The position numbers were made by a program, and so were the translations under genes. The notes beneath the pieces are model-generated. The model ran no database searches, was not told the origin of the DNA, and worked only from the letters and a program-made list of their open reading frames with translations. This document shows positions 24,853-34,145 of a DNA stretch of 64,000 nt, in pieces. Source of the DNA: JABURQ01 sp029243145 (lineage in GTDB: Bacteria > Planctomycetota > Planctomycetia > Planctomycetales > Planctomycetaceae); assembly GCA_965660145.1 (NCBI GenBank), contig CBFHYX010000014.1, positions 1 through 64,000 on the forward strand, written 5' to 3'. The stretch's first letter is position 1; the number at the start of each line of letters is the position of its first letter.

Positions 24853-27111
24853 CTAATGATTGAATGCAAACTCTGTGGAGTTTAGTAATCCCCACAGAAT
24901 GTCTTCGTAAACCGAATGATCGTTTTCGGCAGTGGCAAGAAGTGCTTGCATGGAACTGAGTTCTTCGGGAGTCGGTTTTCTGTTGAGCGCCAAAACAAAA
25001 AGTTCTCCAATCATCGTCTCTGGCGTTTTGCTGCTTGCCAGAAGCTCATTGATGAGTCCACCCGCGCCGAGCCGAGACCGCAGGGTGTCGCCGACAGCGA
25101 GATGGAGCGTCTGTGACAATGTTGGTTCTGTCCTGGTTTCGCAGGCACAAACCGTTGCTCGGCTGGAACGTCCGAATGTTTCAAAAAATTGGTCGCCAAA
25201 CTGTGGCCCCCCTGTATCACCAGAGAGCCGTGGATACACATCAATCGCTCGCGTTCCGGTGGGAAATCCACTGAAGTTTCGAGGCACGCCGGTAACTGTG
25301 ACTACGGAATCCATCAACACATCAGCCCGAAGACGCCGTAATTTCGCGTGAGAAAACTGACGTGTATCTAAACGATTTGAATCGTTTGGCTGAGAACTCA
25401 ATTGGTACACTCGCGAGTTACAAATCTCACGGACCAAACTTCTTAGATTGAAATCTGAATCCACTAGATGTTCTGACAAAGCACGCAGCAGCGGTTCATT
25501 GGTCGGTGGATTACTGACGCGAACATCGTCGACCGGCTCGATGACTCCTCGACCGAGTAGTTGAGCCCAAATACGATTGGCAAGATTGCGGCTGAACATC
25601 TCGTTGTCTGCTGACGTCAACCAATCCGCAAGTTGTTGCCGCGGGTCGCCTGTGTAATCGAGAGGTTCGTTGGCACCCAGTGTGCGGGCGGGCATGGGGC
25701 GACCATCGACCAAATGCCGGGCGGGCGGCATTGTTGTGTCGTAGTAGATGCGTTGCTCACGAGGTTCGACACCCGGCTTTCTTTTGATCCCGGAAAAAAA
25801 ACTGACAAAGCTGTAATAGTCGTCCATCGTCCAACGATCAAACGGATGGTTGTGACACTCTGCACACTGAATCTGGATGCCGAGAAACACTTGGGAAAAA
25901 TCGGCGGCAAATGCCTTCGGCTCAAATCGTGGCCCGTGTACCAACATTGTATAAGTATTGGCGGGACCGTTGATCAGATTGCTGCCCGACGCGGAGACCA
26001 TTTCCGAAACGAAATCGTTGAGCGGTCGATCATTCCTCAACTGCGTTCGAATCCATTCATAGAATGTGTCGGCGGCTTTAATGTGCGTCCCCACGGGTGC
26101 ATAGTTGCCACCCATAATGCGTAGTTGTTCCGCCCAGAGAGCGGTCCATAAGTCAGCAAAAGCATCGTCTGCGAGGAGCGAATCAATCTTCTGTTCACGT
26201 TTCTTAACACTTTGATCTGATACAAAGGCGTGATATTCATCGACCGTTGGTGACCGGCCTGCCAGATCCAGAGTAATTCGACGCAAGAAGGTTTCGTCAT
26301 CGCACAGTGGTGAAGGGGCGATGCGTAATTTCTGTAAACGGTTAAACACAAGCTCGTCAATGTAGTTTACAACCGGAGGATCGGGCCAAGTGAAGTTTTC
26401 CGCTGAAGGAAGTACGATCACTTCAGCTCCAGCAGTGAAGCGATTGAAGCGAGCAAAGACGTTGCTATCGCCGGGGCCGGTGGCGGTGAGGCGACCATCT
26501 TCCCGGATGTCGACGACACTGGCGTTATTGCTGTGAAACCGGGCCAGAGTTGTGACATCGCGTTGCGATCCATCACTGGCAATCGCTGTGACTCGAATCG
26601 AATTCTGCTCGCCCGCCTGATTAAAAACAAAGCTGTCGGTGGACAATTTCAGTCCAACGACTTCCGGGACAGGGCCAGAGTCATTGAGACCACCTTCTTC
26701 GATCCACCGAAGTAATGTTGTGTAATAATCACTTTCAGAATCAAATAGTTTGCCGCCGGTATGCGGCACGCGGCCTGTTGCCTTTCGCAACAACAGACTT
26801 TGTTCAGGGCGAGCGATATTGATGCGCCGACCGATGATTTCTTCGCAAATACGGAAGTAGTCTCCTTTGGGATCGTACCCAAATAACGACAAGTGAAAGC
26901 CGTCTTTGCCGCGAGCTGCACCGTGGCACGTTCCTGAATTGCATCCGGCACGAAATAGGATCGGCATTACGTCCCGCTGAAAGCTGACATCTTCCGCGAG
27001 TAAATCTGAATTCAGGGTGCAACAAAACATGAACACACCAAGACAAAGGAAAAATCGTTTGCCTTGGCTTCGTTGCAAAACTGGTGATGTTTGGAAGTCA
27101 ATCTGAATCAC
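24853..27111 (-). CDS. Secreted PSCyt2 (DUF1549)/PSD1 (DUF1553) protein with CX4CH motif
   Basis: A 752-residue protein, signal peptide near residues 17-39. Residues 57-63 read CNSGTCH, a CX4CH form of the haem motif, in a GxHLSLFGYDP context. A Big2-like Ig domain follows (about 150-235), then DUF1549 with CAECH (416-420) in QCAECHNHPFD, then DUF1553 to the end, with CACETRTEPTLSQ and a C-terminal LLNSTEFAFNH. The function is unknown; haem binding is inferred from the motifs. The GTG start at 27111 overlaps the stop of the preceding PPC gene by four bases. It is a close relative of the protein at 50516. Confidence 0.88.
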   Translation of the reverse strand: MIQIDFQTSPVLQRSQGKRFFLCLGVFMFCCTLNSDLLAEDVSFQRDVMPILFRAGCNSGTCHGAARGKDGFHLSLFGYDPKGDYFRICEEIIGRRINIARPEQSLLLRKATGRVPHTGGKLFDSESDYYTTLLRWIEEGGLNDSGPVPEVVGLKLSTDSFVFNQAGEQNSIRVTAIASDGSQRDVTTLARFHSNNASVVDIREDGRLTATGPGDSNVFARFNRFTAGAEVIVLPSAENFTWPDPPVVNYIDELVFNRLQKLRIAPSPLCDDETFLRRITLDLAGRSPTVDEYHAFVSDQSVKKREQKIDSLLADDAFADLWTALWAEQLRIMGGNYAPVGTHIKAADTFYEWIRTQLRNDRPLNDFVSEMVSASGSNLINGPANTYTMLVHGPRFEPKAFAADFSQVFLGIQIQCAECHNHPFDRWTMDDYYSFVSFFSGIKRKPGVEPREQRIYYDTTMPPARHLVDGRPMPARTLGANEPLDYTGDPRQQLADWLTSADNEMFSRNLANRIWAQLLGRGVIEPVDDVRVSNPPTNEPLLRALSEHLVDSDFNLRSLVREICNSRVYQLSSQPNDSNRLDTRQFSHAKLRRLRADVLMDSVVTVTGVPRNFSGFPTGTRAIDVYPRLSGDTGGPQFGDQFFETFGRSSRATVCACETRTEPTLSQTLHLAVGDTLRSRLGAGGLINELLASSKTPETMIGELFVLALNRKPTPEELSSMQALLATAENDHSVYEDILWGLLNSTEFAFNH

Positions 27112-29585
27112 GGTATTACCTTTGCGGGATCAATTCTTAAAATGCCGTTGCCCGTCCGTTGCTCGATCTGTTGCTGTCCGACCGAAAGCCGCACGGCACA
27201 GGTCAACTCGTTTGCTTGGCCCAACAGGGCTTCGCTGGTCGCCTTAATCCGAAATGTGACCTCTGTGGAATCCTTGCTGATGGTGGGAATCGGTTTCACG
27301 ACACTGACCCCTTTGGGCAGCCCGAGAAGCGTGATTTCCGCTTCTCCTTCAAACGGAGTGAGCTGCCGGACAGTCCAGACGAACGATTTGGTCTCTCCTC
27401 GACGGAGACTCTCCGGTTGAGCGACCAACTCGAGATATGGCTGCGCGACTTGTAACTTGACAATTTTGGATGACACGCGAATGTGTCCGGTGCCCAGAAA
27501 ATCATCGATGTCGTCTCGGACAGTGCTACCAATAACATAGAGCGGTAACGATCCCAGGGGAGCATTAGATTGTGCTCCGAGTTGCAGTATGCACTCATTC
27601 TGATCTGGAGGAATCATCAGCGGTGGCGGAGGTGAAATTGATCGTGGAACATCGCCGCAACGAATCGCAACACTTCCTTTGAAATCTCCGTGTCGAGTGA
27701 TACGAATCGGGATTGCCATCTCTCCACCTCGCACAATCGGAACACTGGGTTCTTCGACGTGAATGGAAAACGGAGCCGGGTCAGTGACCCCCAGAATGTA
27801 TTGCTCAGTACGAACGGTGCGCCAGGCGTCGCCGCCCGAATGATTGATAAAGGGGACATTTTGCTGAGAACGTGTTTCCACATGTTGCGAACCATCGGGT
27901 GGTTTCGCTTCGAGAGTGAATACTGCCCCGGTTGACGGAACCGACTCATCGACTTCAAACTGTATCGGCCAGCGAGTCGCAGCAGCCGGAACTCTGGGTG
28001 TGATCAATCGAACGCCCGCTGGAAGTCCATGAGCGACGAGATCGTAATCGCTTCTGATCCGGTCCCATTGTCCGTGGGGAAGAGTGAAGTTGATGGTCCA
28101 GCGATTACCTCGTGGAACTGCCAATCCCGAGACTCGGGTTGATTCGGTCCAATCAAAAGTGGCGCTACTCAGCAAAGTCTGAACGACAGTTCGTGGCGGC
28201 TCCATCTCAATCCGATACACAGCGGTCGGCCCGCCCGAACCACTCGGATCACGAATCTCCAACAGATAATCGCCCTCTTGCTTTGCCTCCCAGAGGACCG
28301 CTGGATCGATTGCTTCCTGTAATCCACCACCACCTCGAAATCCGGTTCCGAAAATATCATGGTCGTGTAGAGGTGAATCATCCAATTCCAAGTCGATCAC
28401 ACCGGGTTGCCCCTTCTCATCAATCGGTCGAATCCGAATGGCTGCATCAATTGGCGATCCGAGTGAGGCCGCCAATATGCGAATTCTCAGGCGTTCGCCC
28501 TTTGTCGCAGAAAATCGATAGCTGTCGGTGTCGGTGGGTGAGTTGATGATACCGTTAAGAGCAATCGGAAAATGGTCAACGCGATTCACTTCAGAAGTTT
28601 CCTCTTCCAACAGATTTGGAAACGGACTGTTCCGCAATTTTATCGATGAAGGCGCGTCCCCAAAGTGGTGAATCGTTCGGGAAGGACCACCATGAGGCTC
28701 GAAGGAAATCCTCTGATCAAAGTCGCCCAGTGGATCACCGACAAATCGAATCAATTGTTCCGTTCCCGTCTGTCCTCCCGGCGGGTAGGCAGCGCGCGGT
28801 CGCTGGAAATCTCCGATGTGGACACAGTACAACGTTTCGCGAGGCGTGAAGATCGATCGTTGCACTTCGACAAACACCGGCCCGTCTTGATTGAGTTTGG
28901 TACTGACAACGGGATCCTGAAGGTGCAGCGAATTATCATCATTGGCTGCCAGAACGCTTCCATTCGCATCGAATATCTTGATAGCCAAGTCGAATTCGGA
29001 GTCGCCATAATGAGTATCTGCCAGTCGGGCAGAATCGATCTCGACGGAAAGCCGTTGCCCAGCTCTTCCTTCGACACGATACAGGTCGCGATCAGCACGA
29101 CCACCGTTCCCAAGTTGTCCGCGAATTGTGGTATTCCCCTTGACGAACATCGCGGTTCCTAAGGTGTCATTGAGATAGGCATTGTTTGGCTCCTCTTCAT
29201 CGACCACCGGAAACGGAGACACATGAAATGTGGCGATGCAAGTCAATTCGGTCGCTGTCAACAAACGAAACGCATATTCGCCGGGAACACAGTCAGCAGC
29301 AATTTCAAATCGACAGAGCACTTCTTCGCTGATTGTTCCACCGTGAGCAAACCCTCGCCGAGGGACTTTTCGTGACGGTTGAATGTCAATTGCTTTGATT
29401 CCGGACCGAAAGAAAATAACCTGACGGGGATCGGTGAGTGAAATCCCCTGAATACGGACATCGACCGTTGTCCCCCGCTGACCAATTCGAGGTCGCACAG
29501 CTTCGATGTTTTTGACCATATTTGCGACCACAGGAGATGTGGTCAGCAGCAATAGTGCGATGGAAATTCTTGTTCTCAAATTCAA
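27108..29585 (-). CDS. Secreted PPC-domain (pre-peptidase C-terminal-like) protein
   Basis: An 825-residue exported protein (signal peptide ending near SPVVANM). It opens with an IPT/TIG-like Ig fold (RPRIGQRGTTVDVRIQGISL). Two PPC-type beta-sandwich domains each begin at an acidic EPNNAYLND or VNRVDHFP-type motif and contain DRDLYRVEGRAGQRL and DTDSYRFSATKGERL. Several Ig-like strands fill the C-terminal half. No peptidase domain is present. It begins with TTG, whose TTGA overlaps the stop of the DUF1501 gene by four bases, and its own stop overlaps the next GTG. It probably binds or scaffolds its partners outside the cell. Confidence 0.85.
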   Translation of the reverse strand: MNLRTRISIALLLLTTSPVVANMVKNIEAVRPRIGQRGTTVDVRIQGISLTDPRQVIFFRSGIKAIDIQPSRKVPRRGFAHGGTISEEVLCRFEIAADCVPGEYAFRLLTATELTCIATFHVSPFPVVDEEEPNNAYLNDTLGTAMFVKGNTTIRGQLGNGGRADRDLYRVEGRAGQRLSVEIDSARLADTHYGDSEFDLAIKIFDANGSVLAANDDNSLHLQDPVVSTKLNQDGPVFVEVQRSIFTPRETLYCVHIGDFQRPRAAYPPGGQTGTEQLIRFVGDPLGDFDQRISFEPHGGPSRTIHHFGDAPSSIKLRNSPFPNLLEEETSEVNRVDHFPIALNGIINSPTDTDSYRFSATKGERLRIRILAASLGSPIDAAIRIRPIDEKGQPGVIDLELDDSPLHDHDIFGTGFRGGGGLQEAIDPAVLWEAKQEGDYLLEIRDPSGSGGPTAVYRIEMEPPRTVVQTLLSSATFDWTESTRVSGLAVPRGNRWTINFTLPHGQWDRIRSDYDLVAHGLPAGVRLITPRVPAAATRWPIQFEVDESVPSTGAVFTLEAKPPDGSQHVETRSQQNVPFINHSGGDAWRTVRTEQYILGVTDPAPFSIHVEEPSVPIVRGGEMAIPIRITRHGDFKGSVAIRCGDVPRSISPPPPLMIPPDQNECILQLGAQSNAPLGSLPLYVIGSTVRDDIDDFLGTGHIRVSSKIVKLQVAQPYLELVAQPESLRRGETKSFVWTVRQLTPFEGEAEITLLGLPKGVSVVKPIPTISKDSTEVTFRIKATSEALLGQANELTCAVRLSVGQQQIEQRTGNGILRIDPAKVIP

Positions 29586-30967
29586 CTTAACAGCCCTTCC
29601 ACAAGTTTCCCGTTTTTGATGATCTCAATCGGTCGCGTCCCAAAAGCGAGCAACTCTTTATTGGCGTCGATCCCCAGTTGGTGATAGATCGTGAACAACA
29701 GGTTCTCCAGCGGCAGCGAATCTCGCGATGGTTCGCCTCCGGTGGCGTCACTCGCTCCGTAAATTTGGCCGCGAGTAAAGCCACCCCCTGCAATCAAATT
29801 TGAGTAGCAACGCGCGTGATGATCACGTCCGCCATCGCGATTCACTTTAGGCGTACGACCAAACTCGGAAGTCACCCAGAAAATGGTTGAGTCGAGCAGG
29901 CCACGTTGATCCAAGTCGGCCACAAGACCGGCAATCGCATGGTCGAGAGCCGGCATTTGATCGAGGGTGTTGGAACGGACATCGACATGGCAATCCCAGG
30001 CTCCATAAGTCACGGTCACAAATCGCACCCCTGATTCCACAAGACGCCTCGCGACGATAAGACGCTCCGCGAGCCCCTTAGGATGAAACTTATTATCGGG
30101 GCCTTTGAGGCCGACAACATCGCGACCGTAGAGGTCGAATGTCGAATCGGTTTCGCCATCGAGCCGAAAGGCCGCTTGTGCTTGAGAAGAGGTCAGCAGT
30201 GTTTGTGCTTGCTGGTAGAAGTCGTCCATCGTATCGAGTGTGTTGGGATCGACTTGTTGATCGCGGAGTCGCTGTTCGACGATTTGCCGTGCCGATAACC
30301 TCCGTTCAAAACGCTCCGCCGAAACCTTTTCAGGAAGCGAAAAATCTCGCACCTGATAATTCTGTGCTCCTGGATCCGACCCCAATTCAAAGGGGCCATA
30401 GGCACTGCTGATGAATCCCGTTCCTCCCGAAAAAGAGTTCTTGTTGGGAATGGCGACGTATGGCGGAAGCTCGCCCCGTTTTCCGAGTTCGTGCGATACG
30501 ATCGATGCCATTTGCGGATAATCGATGACTGCCGTTCTGGGATAGCCTGTAAACAAATGGTAAGTCGCTAACCCATGATCTGGCACGCGACCGACGAGAC
30601 TTCGCAAGATGGTGACCTTGTCGGCGATCTTGGCAGTCTCTGGGAAGTTGTCGCTGAGGACTTCGCTCGATCTGGTTTTTGTCACACCGAACGAACCGCG
30701 AATCTCAACGGGAGCTTCTGGCTTGGGATCGAACGATTCCTGTTGTTGAAACCCTCCGCCCAGATGCAACTGAATCACGCTCAGTGCTTTCGCTTTCTTC
30801 TTTTTTCCTGCCGACTGAGTAAACGCATTATTGTCGGCCGCTTCCAGACGGAGCATGTCACTCAGCGAAAGCCCCAAGGCACCAAACATACCCGTTTGTA
30901 GAGCCTGTCGCCGAGACATCGCACGAAACTCAGGACAACCGGATTGATTGACTTTGCTTTTTTTCAT
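29582..30967 (-). CDS. DUF1501 protein, Tat-exported
   Basis: A 461-residue member of DUF1501 (PF07394), related to the alkaline-phosphatase/sulfatase fold. A Tat signal (MSRRQALQTG...) begins near residue 17. Family marks are SVIQLHLGGGFQQQESFDPKPEAP, PDHGLATYHLFTGYP, FVTVTYGAWDCHVD, the conserved STIFWVTSEFGRTPKVN and GGRDHHA. The ATG at 30967 is chosen because the 30 residues upstream of it are not family-like. It lies 37 bases after the cytochrome-WD40 gene. DUF1501 genes almost always accompany DUF1549/DUF1553 genes in planctomycetes, as here. Confidence 0.9.
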   Translation of the reverse strand: MKKSKVNQSGCPEFRAMSRRQALQTGMFGALGLSLSDMLRLEAADNNAFTQSAGKKKKAKALSVIQLHLGGGFQQQESFDPKPEAPVEIRGSFGVTKTRSSEVLSDNFPETAKIADKVTILRSLVGRVPDHGLATYHLFTGYPRTAVIDYPQMASIVSHELGKRGELPPYVAIPNKNSFSGGTGFISSAYGPFELGSDPGAQNYQVRDFSLPEKVSAERFERRLSARQIVEQRLRDQQVDPNTLDTMDDFYQQAQTLLTSSQAQAAFRLDGETDSTFDLYGRDVVGLKGPDNKFHPKGLAERLIVARRLVESGVRFVTVTYGAWDCHVDVRSNTLDQMPALDHAIAGLVADLDQRGLLDSTIFWVTSEFGRTPKVNRDGGRDHHARCYSNLIAGGGFTRGQIYGASDATGGEPSRDSLPLENLLFTIYHQLGIDANKELLAFGTRPIEIIKNGKLVEGLLS

Positions 30968-31004
30968 GACTTCAATTCTTAACGTGAATGCGTAAGTTGT
31001 GAAC

Positions 31005-32411
31005 CTATTTCTTCCAGAAGATGACGTTGCCCGCTGAGTCGCCTGAAACCGGGTCATTGGCGGAGATCGGGAGGATCACACTCAACGGAATCCCCTTTTC
31101 AAGTTTGAATTTTTCAATTTCGCCTCCATCGACATCCCAAACTCGAACCATACGATCACGACCCGATGTGACGAGTCGTCCTTTTGCATCAAACCGAGCA
31201 GCCAGTACGCCGTTAGGAATTGTACCGTATGTTCCCTGTACGCGTTGTGGTGGGTGGGCATTCGACTTATTGATGGCGGGAAAACCGTCATTAGTATCCC
31301 ACCAAACGATGCGACCGTCTTCTCCCGCCGACGCCAACAGGCGGCTGTCGTTTCGCCAATCGAGCGCACGCACAGCGGCTTTGTGCTCCTCAAGATTTAG
31401 TAAAATTCCTCCACTTTCAGGATCCCACAAATGGAGCCCCCCCGCGCGATCCGCAGTGGCCAGTTTTTTTCCGTCAGGGCTGAACGCAATCGCCGTGATC
31501 CAATCGGTATGCTTTGTCAACTTGTAGAGCAATGTTCCCTCTGTCATGGAATAGACCTTGACGACTCGCCCCGATCCCCCAAGGGCTACGAACTGTTGGT
31601 TTGGGCTGAGATCAGCCGCAAGTACAGCATCAATTTCATCCCCCACTTCAGCCAGTCGCTTTCCCGAATTTACGTCAAATAGTACGACACGCCCCGATTC
31701 GACAGGGCGACCGCCAGCGACCATCAGGACAACACCATCACGGCTGAACCGTATGACTTGTGGAATCCCTTCCGGGAAAGCCACTCGCCCGATTTCCTGT
31801 TCAGTTTTGGTATGGAAAAACCGGACTTGGTCCTGATCGGCAACTGCAATCAGCGGCGCAGTGGGACTAGCGTCCATTGAAAGAACGGGAAACGGACGCG
31901 TCAACTTGAGAAAATCGATCGCAGGCAATTTTGTCGGCATTGCGGGCGGTCCGTCGAGTTTCCCATCCGTACTTACACTCGGCTTGAATGTGAGATTGCG
32001 GGCTTTTACCATCGATTTACTGCTGGCCGTTTCCAATAGTCCGCTGTCGATCCATTTGCGAATTTGTTCAATCTTTGACTTGGCAATCGTCGGGCTATTG
32101 GGCGGCATACGGGCATCGTCATCAGGATTTGTGATGGCCTGAAACAACACACTTTGACTTGATCGTCCTGCTTCTACGACCTTGCCACTGCTACCGCCAC
32201 GGAGCAGAGAGCCGTAACTTTGCAAATTCAGCCCCGCCTCTTGTTTGTCATCACCATGACACTTCAGACAGTGTGCTCTTAAGATTGGCTTGATGTCATC
32301 GATAAAGTTTGGCGATGAAGTCTTATCTTTATCAGCCTCCTCTTGTGCATTCGCGACGAGAGAAAACTGTATGAGAAATAACGCAGTCAAAGAGATGAAA
32401 TAATGGATCAT
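31005..32411 (-). CDS. Exported cytochrome c (PSCyt1)-WD40 fusion protein
   Basis: A 468-residue protein. After a signal peptide (SLVANAQ) comes a PSCyt1 domain with haem motif CLKCH (48-52), an ARMPPN methionine segment and the usual SPTIAKSKIEQIRKWIDSG end. Residues 150-468 form WD40 repeats, with HTDWITAIAFSPDGKKLATADRAGGLHLWD, HKAAVRALDWRNDSRLLASAGEDGRIVWWD and GRLVTSGRDRMVRVWD as clear blades. It is the promoter-proximal gene of the four-gene minus operon. The ATG at 32411 is preferred to an in-frame GTG at 32432. It probably carries haem on a protein-binding propeller. Confidence 0.9.
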   Translation of the reverse strand: MIHYFISLTALFLIQFSLVANAQEEADKDKTSSPNFIDDIKPILRAHCLKCHGDDKQEAGLNLQSYGSLLRGGSSGKVVEAGRSSQSVLFQAITNPDDDARMPPNSPTIAKSKIEQIRKWIDSGLLETASSKSMVKARNLTFKPSVSTDGKLDGPPAMPTKLPAIDFLKLTRPFPVLSMDASPTAPLIAVADQDQVRFFHTKTEQEIGRVAFPEGIPQVIRFSRDGVVLMVAGGRPVESGRVVLFDVNSGKRLAEVGDEIDAVLAADLSPNQQFVALGGSGRVVKVYSMTEGTLLYKLTKHTDWITAIAFSPDGKKLATADRAGGLHLWDPESGGILLNLEEHKAAVRALDWRNDSRLLASAGEDGRIVWWDTNDGFPAINKSNAHPPQRVQGTYGTIPNGVLAARFDAKGRLVTSGRDRMVRVWDVDGGEIEKFKLEKGIPLSVILPISANDPVSGDSAGNVIFWKK

Positions 32412-32841
32412 ATTGTCTTGCTTAGGTAACACAAAGATTCGACATGCTGCTCTGCTTTAAAAACGGGCTTCCATGTCAGAGCATCCAGCGAATCGATTCA
32501 AAGTACGCATTTTCTTGCTCCAATGACATTTCAAACAACTCCATGGCGTGAAGCATTTTGGATTGTTGGACTGGTCGTGAATACGCCTATCGGGCAATGG
32601 TGGAGGTGATTTATATCCGCAGACGTGCTGCACGCCCAAATCAAGATCAATGTCGTGATCTGTGCCTGCACGTCAGTTGTTTCTGATACGAGCTAGACTG
32701 TAAAACCAGGTCGAAATAAGAATTATAGGCCATCTCAGTAGGTAAGTCTAAGGGATCTTTGTTACAAGATGTTACAAAATGTTTTCCATATTTCGTAACG
32801 TCATGGTAGAAGTTGGACGACTTCATATACAATGATTCGAC
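32412..32841. other. Divergent intergenic region
   Basis: 430 bases between the minus-strand cytochrome-WD40 operon and the plus-strand DUF1552 operon. No gene is supported; it contains the repeat cluster at 32760-32799. Confidence 0.6.
32760..32799. promoter_or_regulatory. Tandem GTTACAARAT plus inverted ATTTCGTAAC, operator-like
   Basis: GTTACAAGAT (32761-32770) and GTTACAAAAT (32771-32780) are adjacent ten-base copies, one helical turn apart. ATTTCGTAAC (32790-32799) is the reverse complement of the second with one mismatch. The cluster lies 43 bases before the DUF1552 start. A similar motif precedes the oxidoreductase gene (45873-45889). Confidence 0.5.
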
Positions 32842-34137
32842 ATGCCCTTCAAGGATCACTCAAATATGCAGGCATCAAACTTTTCTCCAAATGTCATTTC
32901 GCGACGCGCCCTTTTGAGAAATACTCTTGTTCGCGGAACAGGCGTGGCTTTGGCACTCCCTTTTCTCGACGCGATGCAACCCGCATTCGCAAAAGAAAGT
33001 CAAACGCCTGCACCTCGGCGAATGGTGGCAATCCAAACCAATATGGGCATCCTTCCCCGTTACTTCTTTCCAGAAGGTGAGGGGGACGATTATGTTGCCA
33101 GCCCTTATCTTGAACGATTGGCGGCACATCGAAATCAGCTCACAGTTTTTTCCGGGGTCAGTTTGCCGGGAGTGACCGGTGGGCATGCTGCTCAGAAGTG
33201 TTTCTTGACGGGTACGCCACATCCCGAGCGAGGTGGCTTTCGCAATGGCGTTTCCCTCGATCAACTTGCTGCGGAAGAGTTGGGGAATGAGACCAGGTTC
33301 CCGTCGTTGGTACTGGCGATCACCAATGAAAACGCCACGCTCAGCTATACCCGTAGCGGCGCACCGATTCCGGCTGAGGGGAGCCCCCACAAACTGTTTG
33401 AAAAACTTTTTATACAGGGCCGTGCCGACGAAACGGAAACACGCGTGGAATCGTTGAAGCAGGGCCGGAGCACTCTCGACTTTGTGGGAGAACAGTCGAA
33501 GCGACTGAACCGTTCACTTTCATCAGCCGATCAGCAGCGAATGGATCAGTATTTGACATCTGTTCGCGAACTGGAACGCCGTTTACAAAGTGCGCAGCAA
33601 TGGGAGTATCGTCTAAAGCCGGTTGTCGATGCGAAAGCTCCCGTAGAGAATATGATTCCGCGTGAGTTCGTAGAACGATCTCGTATGATGTTCGACGTTA
33701 TCAAGCTCGCCCTGGAAACCGATTCCACCCGCTTTGCGTCACTTTTCATCGACACGACTGTTATTCACAACATCACGCACCATGGAAACCGGCCTGAAGT
33801 GCTCGCCGAATTGCGAGGTCACGAAGAGGGCCAGTTCGATAGCCTGAATCATATTCTCACCTCGCTCAGCGAGTCTTCTGAGGGTGGTCGATCGCTGCTT
33901 GATCAGACGATGGTGCTCTATGGAACCTGCATGGGGAGTGCCAACTCGCATTCCAACGTCAACCTTCCGGTTTTGCTTGCTGGCGGCGGATTCAAACATG
34001 GCCAACATCGCGTCTTCGACCGCGAGAACAATTACCCATTATCGAACCTCTACGTCTCCATGTTGCAACGTTTGGGCATCGAGACCAATCACTTCTCAAC
34101 CGGAACAAGCACAATGCGCGGCATGGAAATGAGATAG
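32842..34137 (+). CDS. DUF1552 protein, Tat-exported
   Basis: A 431-residue DUF1552 (PF07586) protein. The N-terminus has a Tat-like signal SRRALLRNTLVRGTGVALALPFLDAM. Family marks are the IQTNMGILPRYFFP strand, GVTGGHAA, RHP-type LTGTPH, RSRMMFDVIKLALETDSTR and the final GMEMR. Function is unknown; it is related to the DUF1501/sulfatase-like fold. An in-frame ATG at 32866 is an alternative start. It lies eight bases before the DUF1592 gene, a standard partner, although here DUF1552 comes first. Confidence 0.88.
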   Translation: MPFKDHSNMQASNFSPNVISRRALLRNTLVRGTGVALALPFLDAMQPAFAKESQTPAPRRMVAIQTNMGILPRYFFPEGEGDDYVASPYLERLAAHRNQLTVFSGVSLPGVTGGHAAQKCFLTGTPHPERGGFRNGVSLDQLAAEELGNETRFPSLVLAITNENATLSYTRSGAPIPAEGSPHKLFEKLFIQGRADETETRVESLKQGRSTLDFVGEQSKRLNRSLSSADQQRMDQYLTSVRELERRLQSAQQWEYRLKPVVDAKAPVENMIPREFVERSRMMFDVIKLALETDSTRFASLFIDTTVIHNITHHGNRPEVLAELRGHEEGQFDSLNHILTSLSESSEGGRSLLDQTMVLYGTCMGSANSHSNVNLPVLLAGGGFKHGQHRVFDRENNYPLSNLYVSMLQRLGIETNHFSTGTSTMRGMEMR

Positions 34138-34145
34138 GCGACAGC

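Noticed and set aside
32760..32799. CRISPR-like or tandem repeat array
   Set aside because: There are only two ten-base direct copies and one inverted copy, with no spacers; the pattern fits an operator better.
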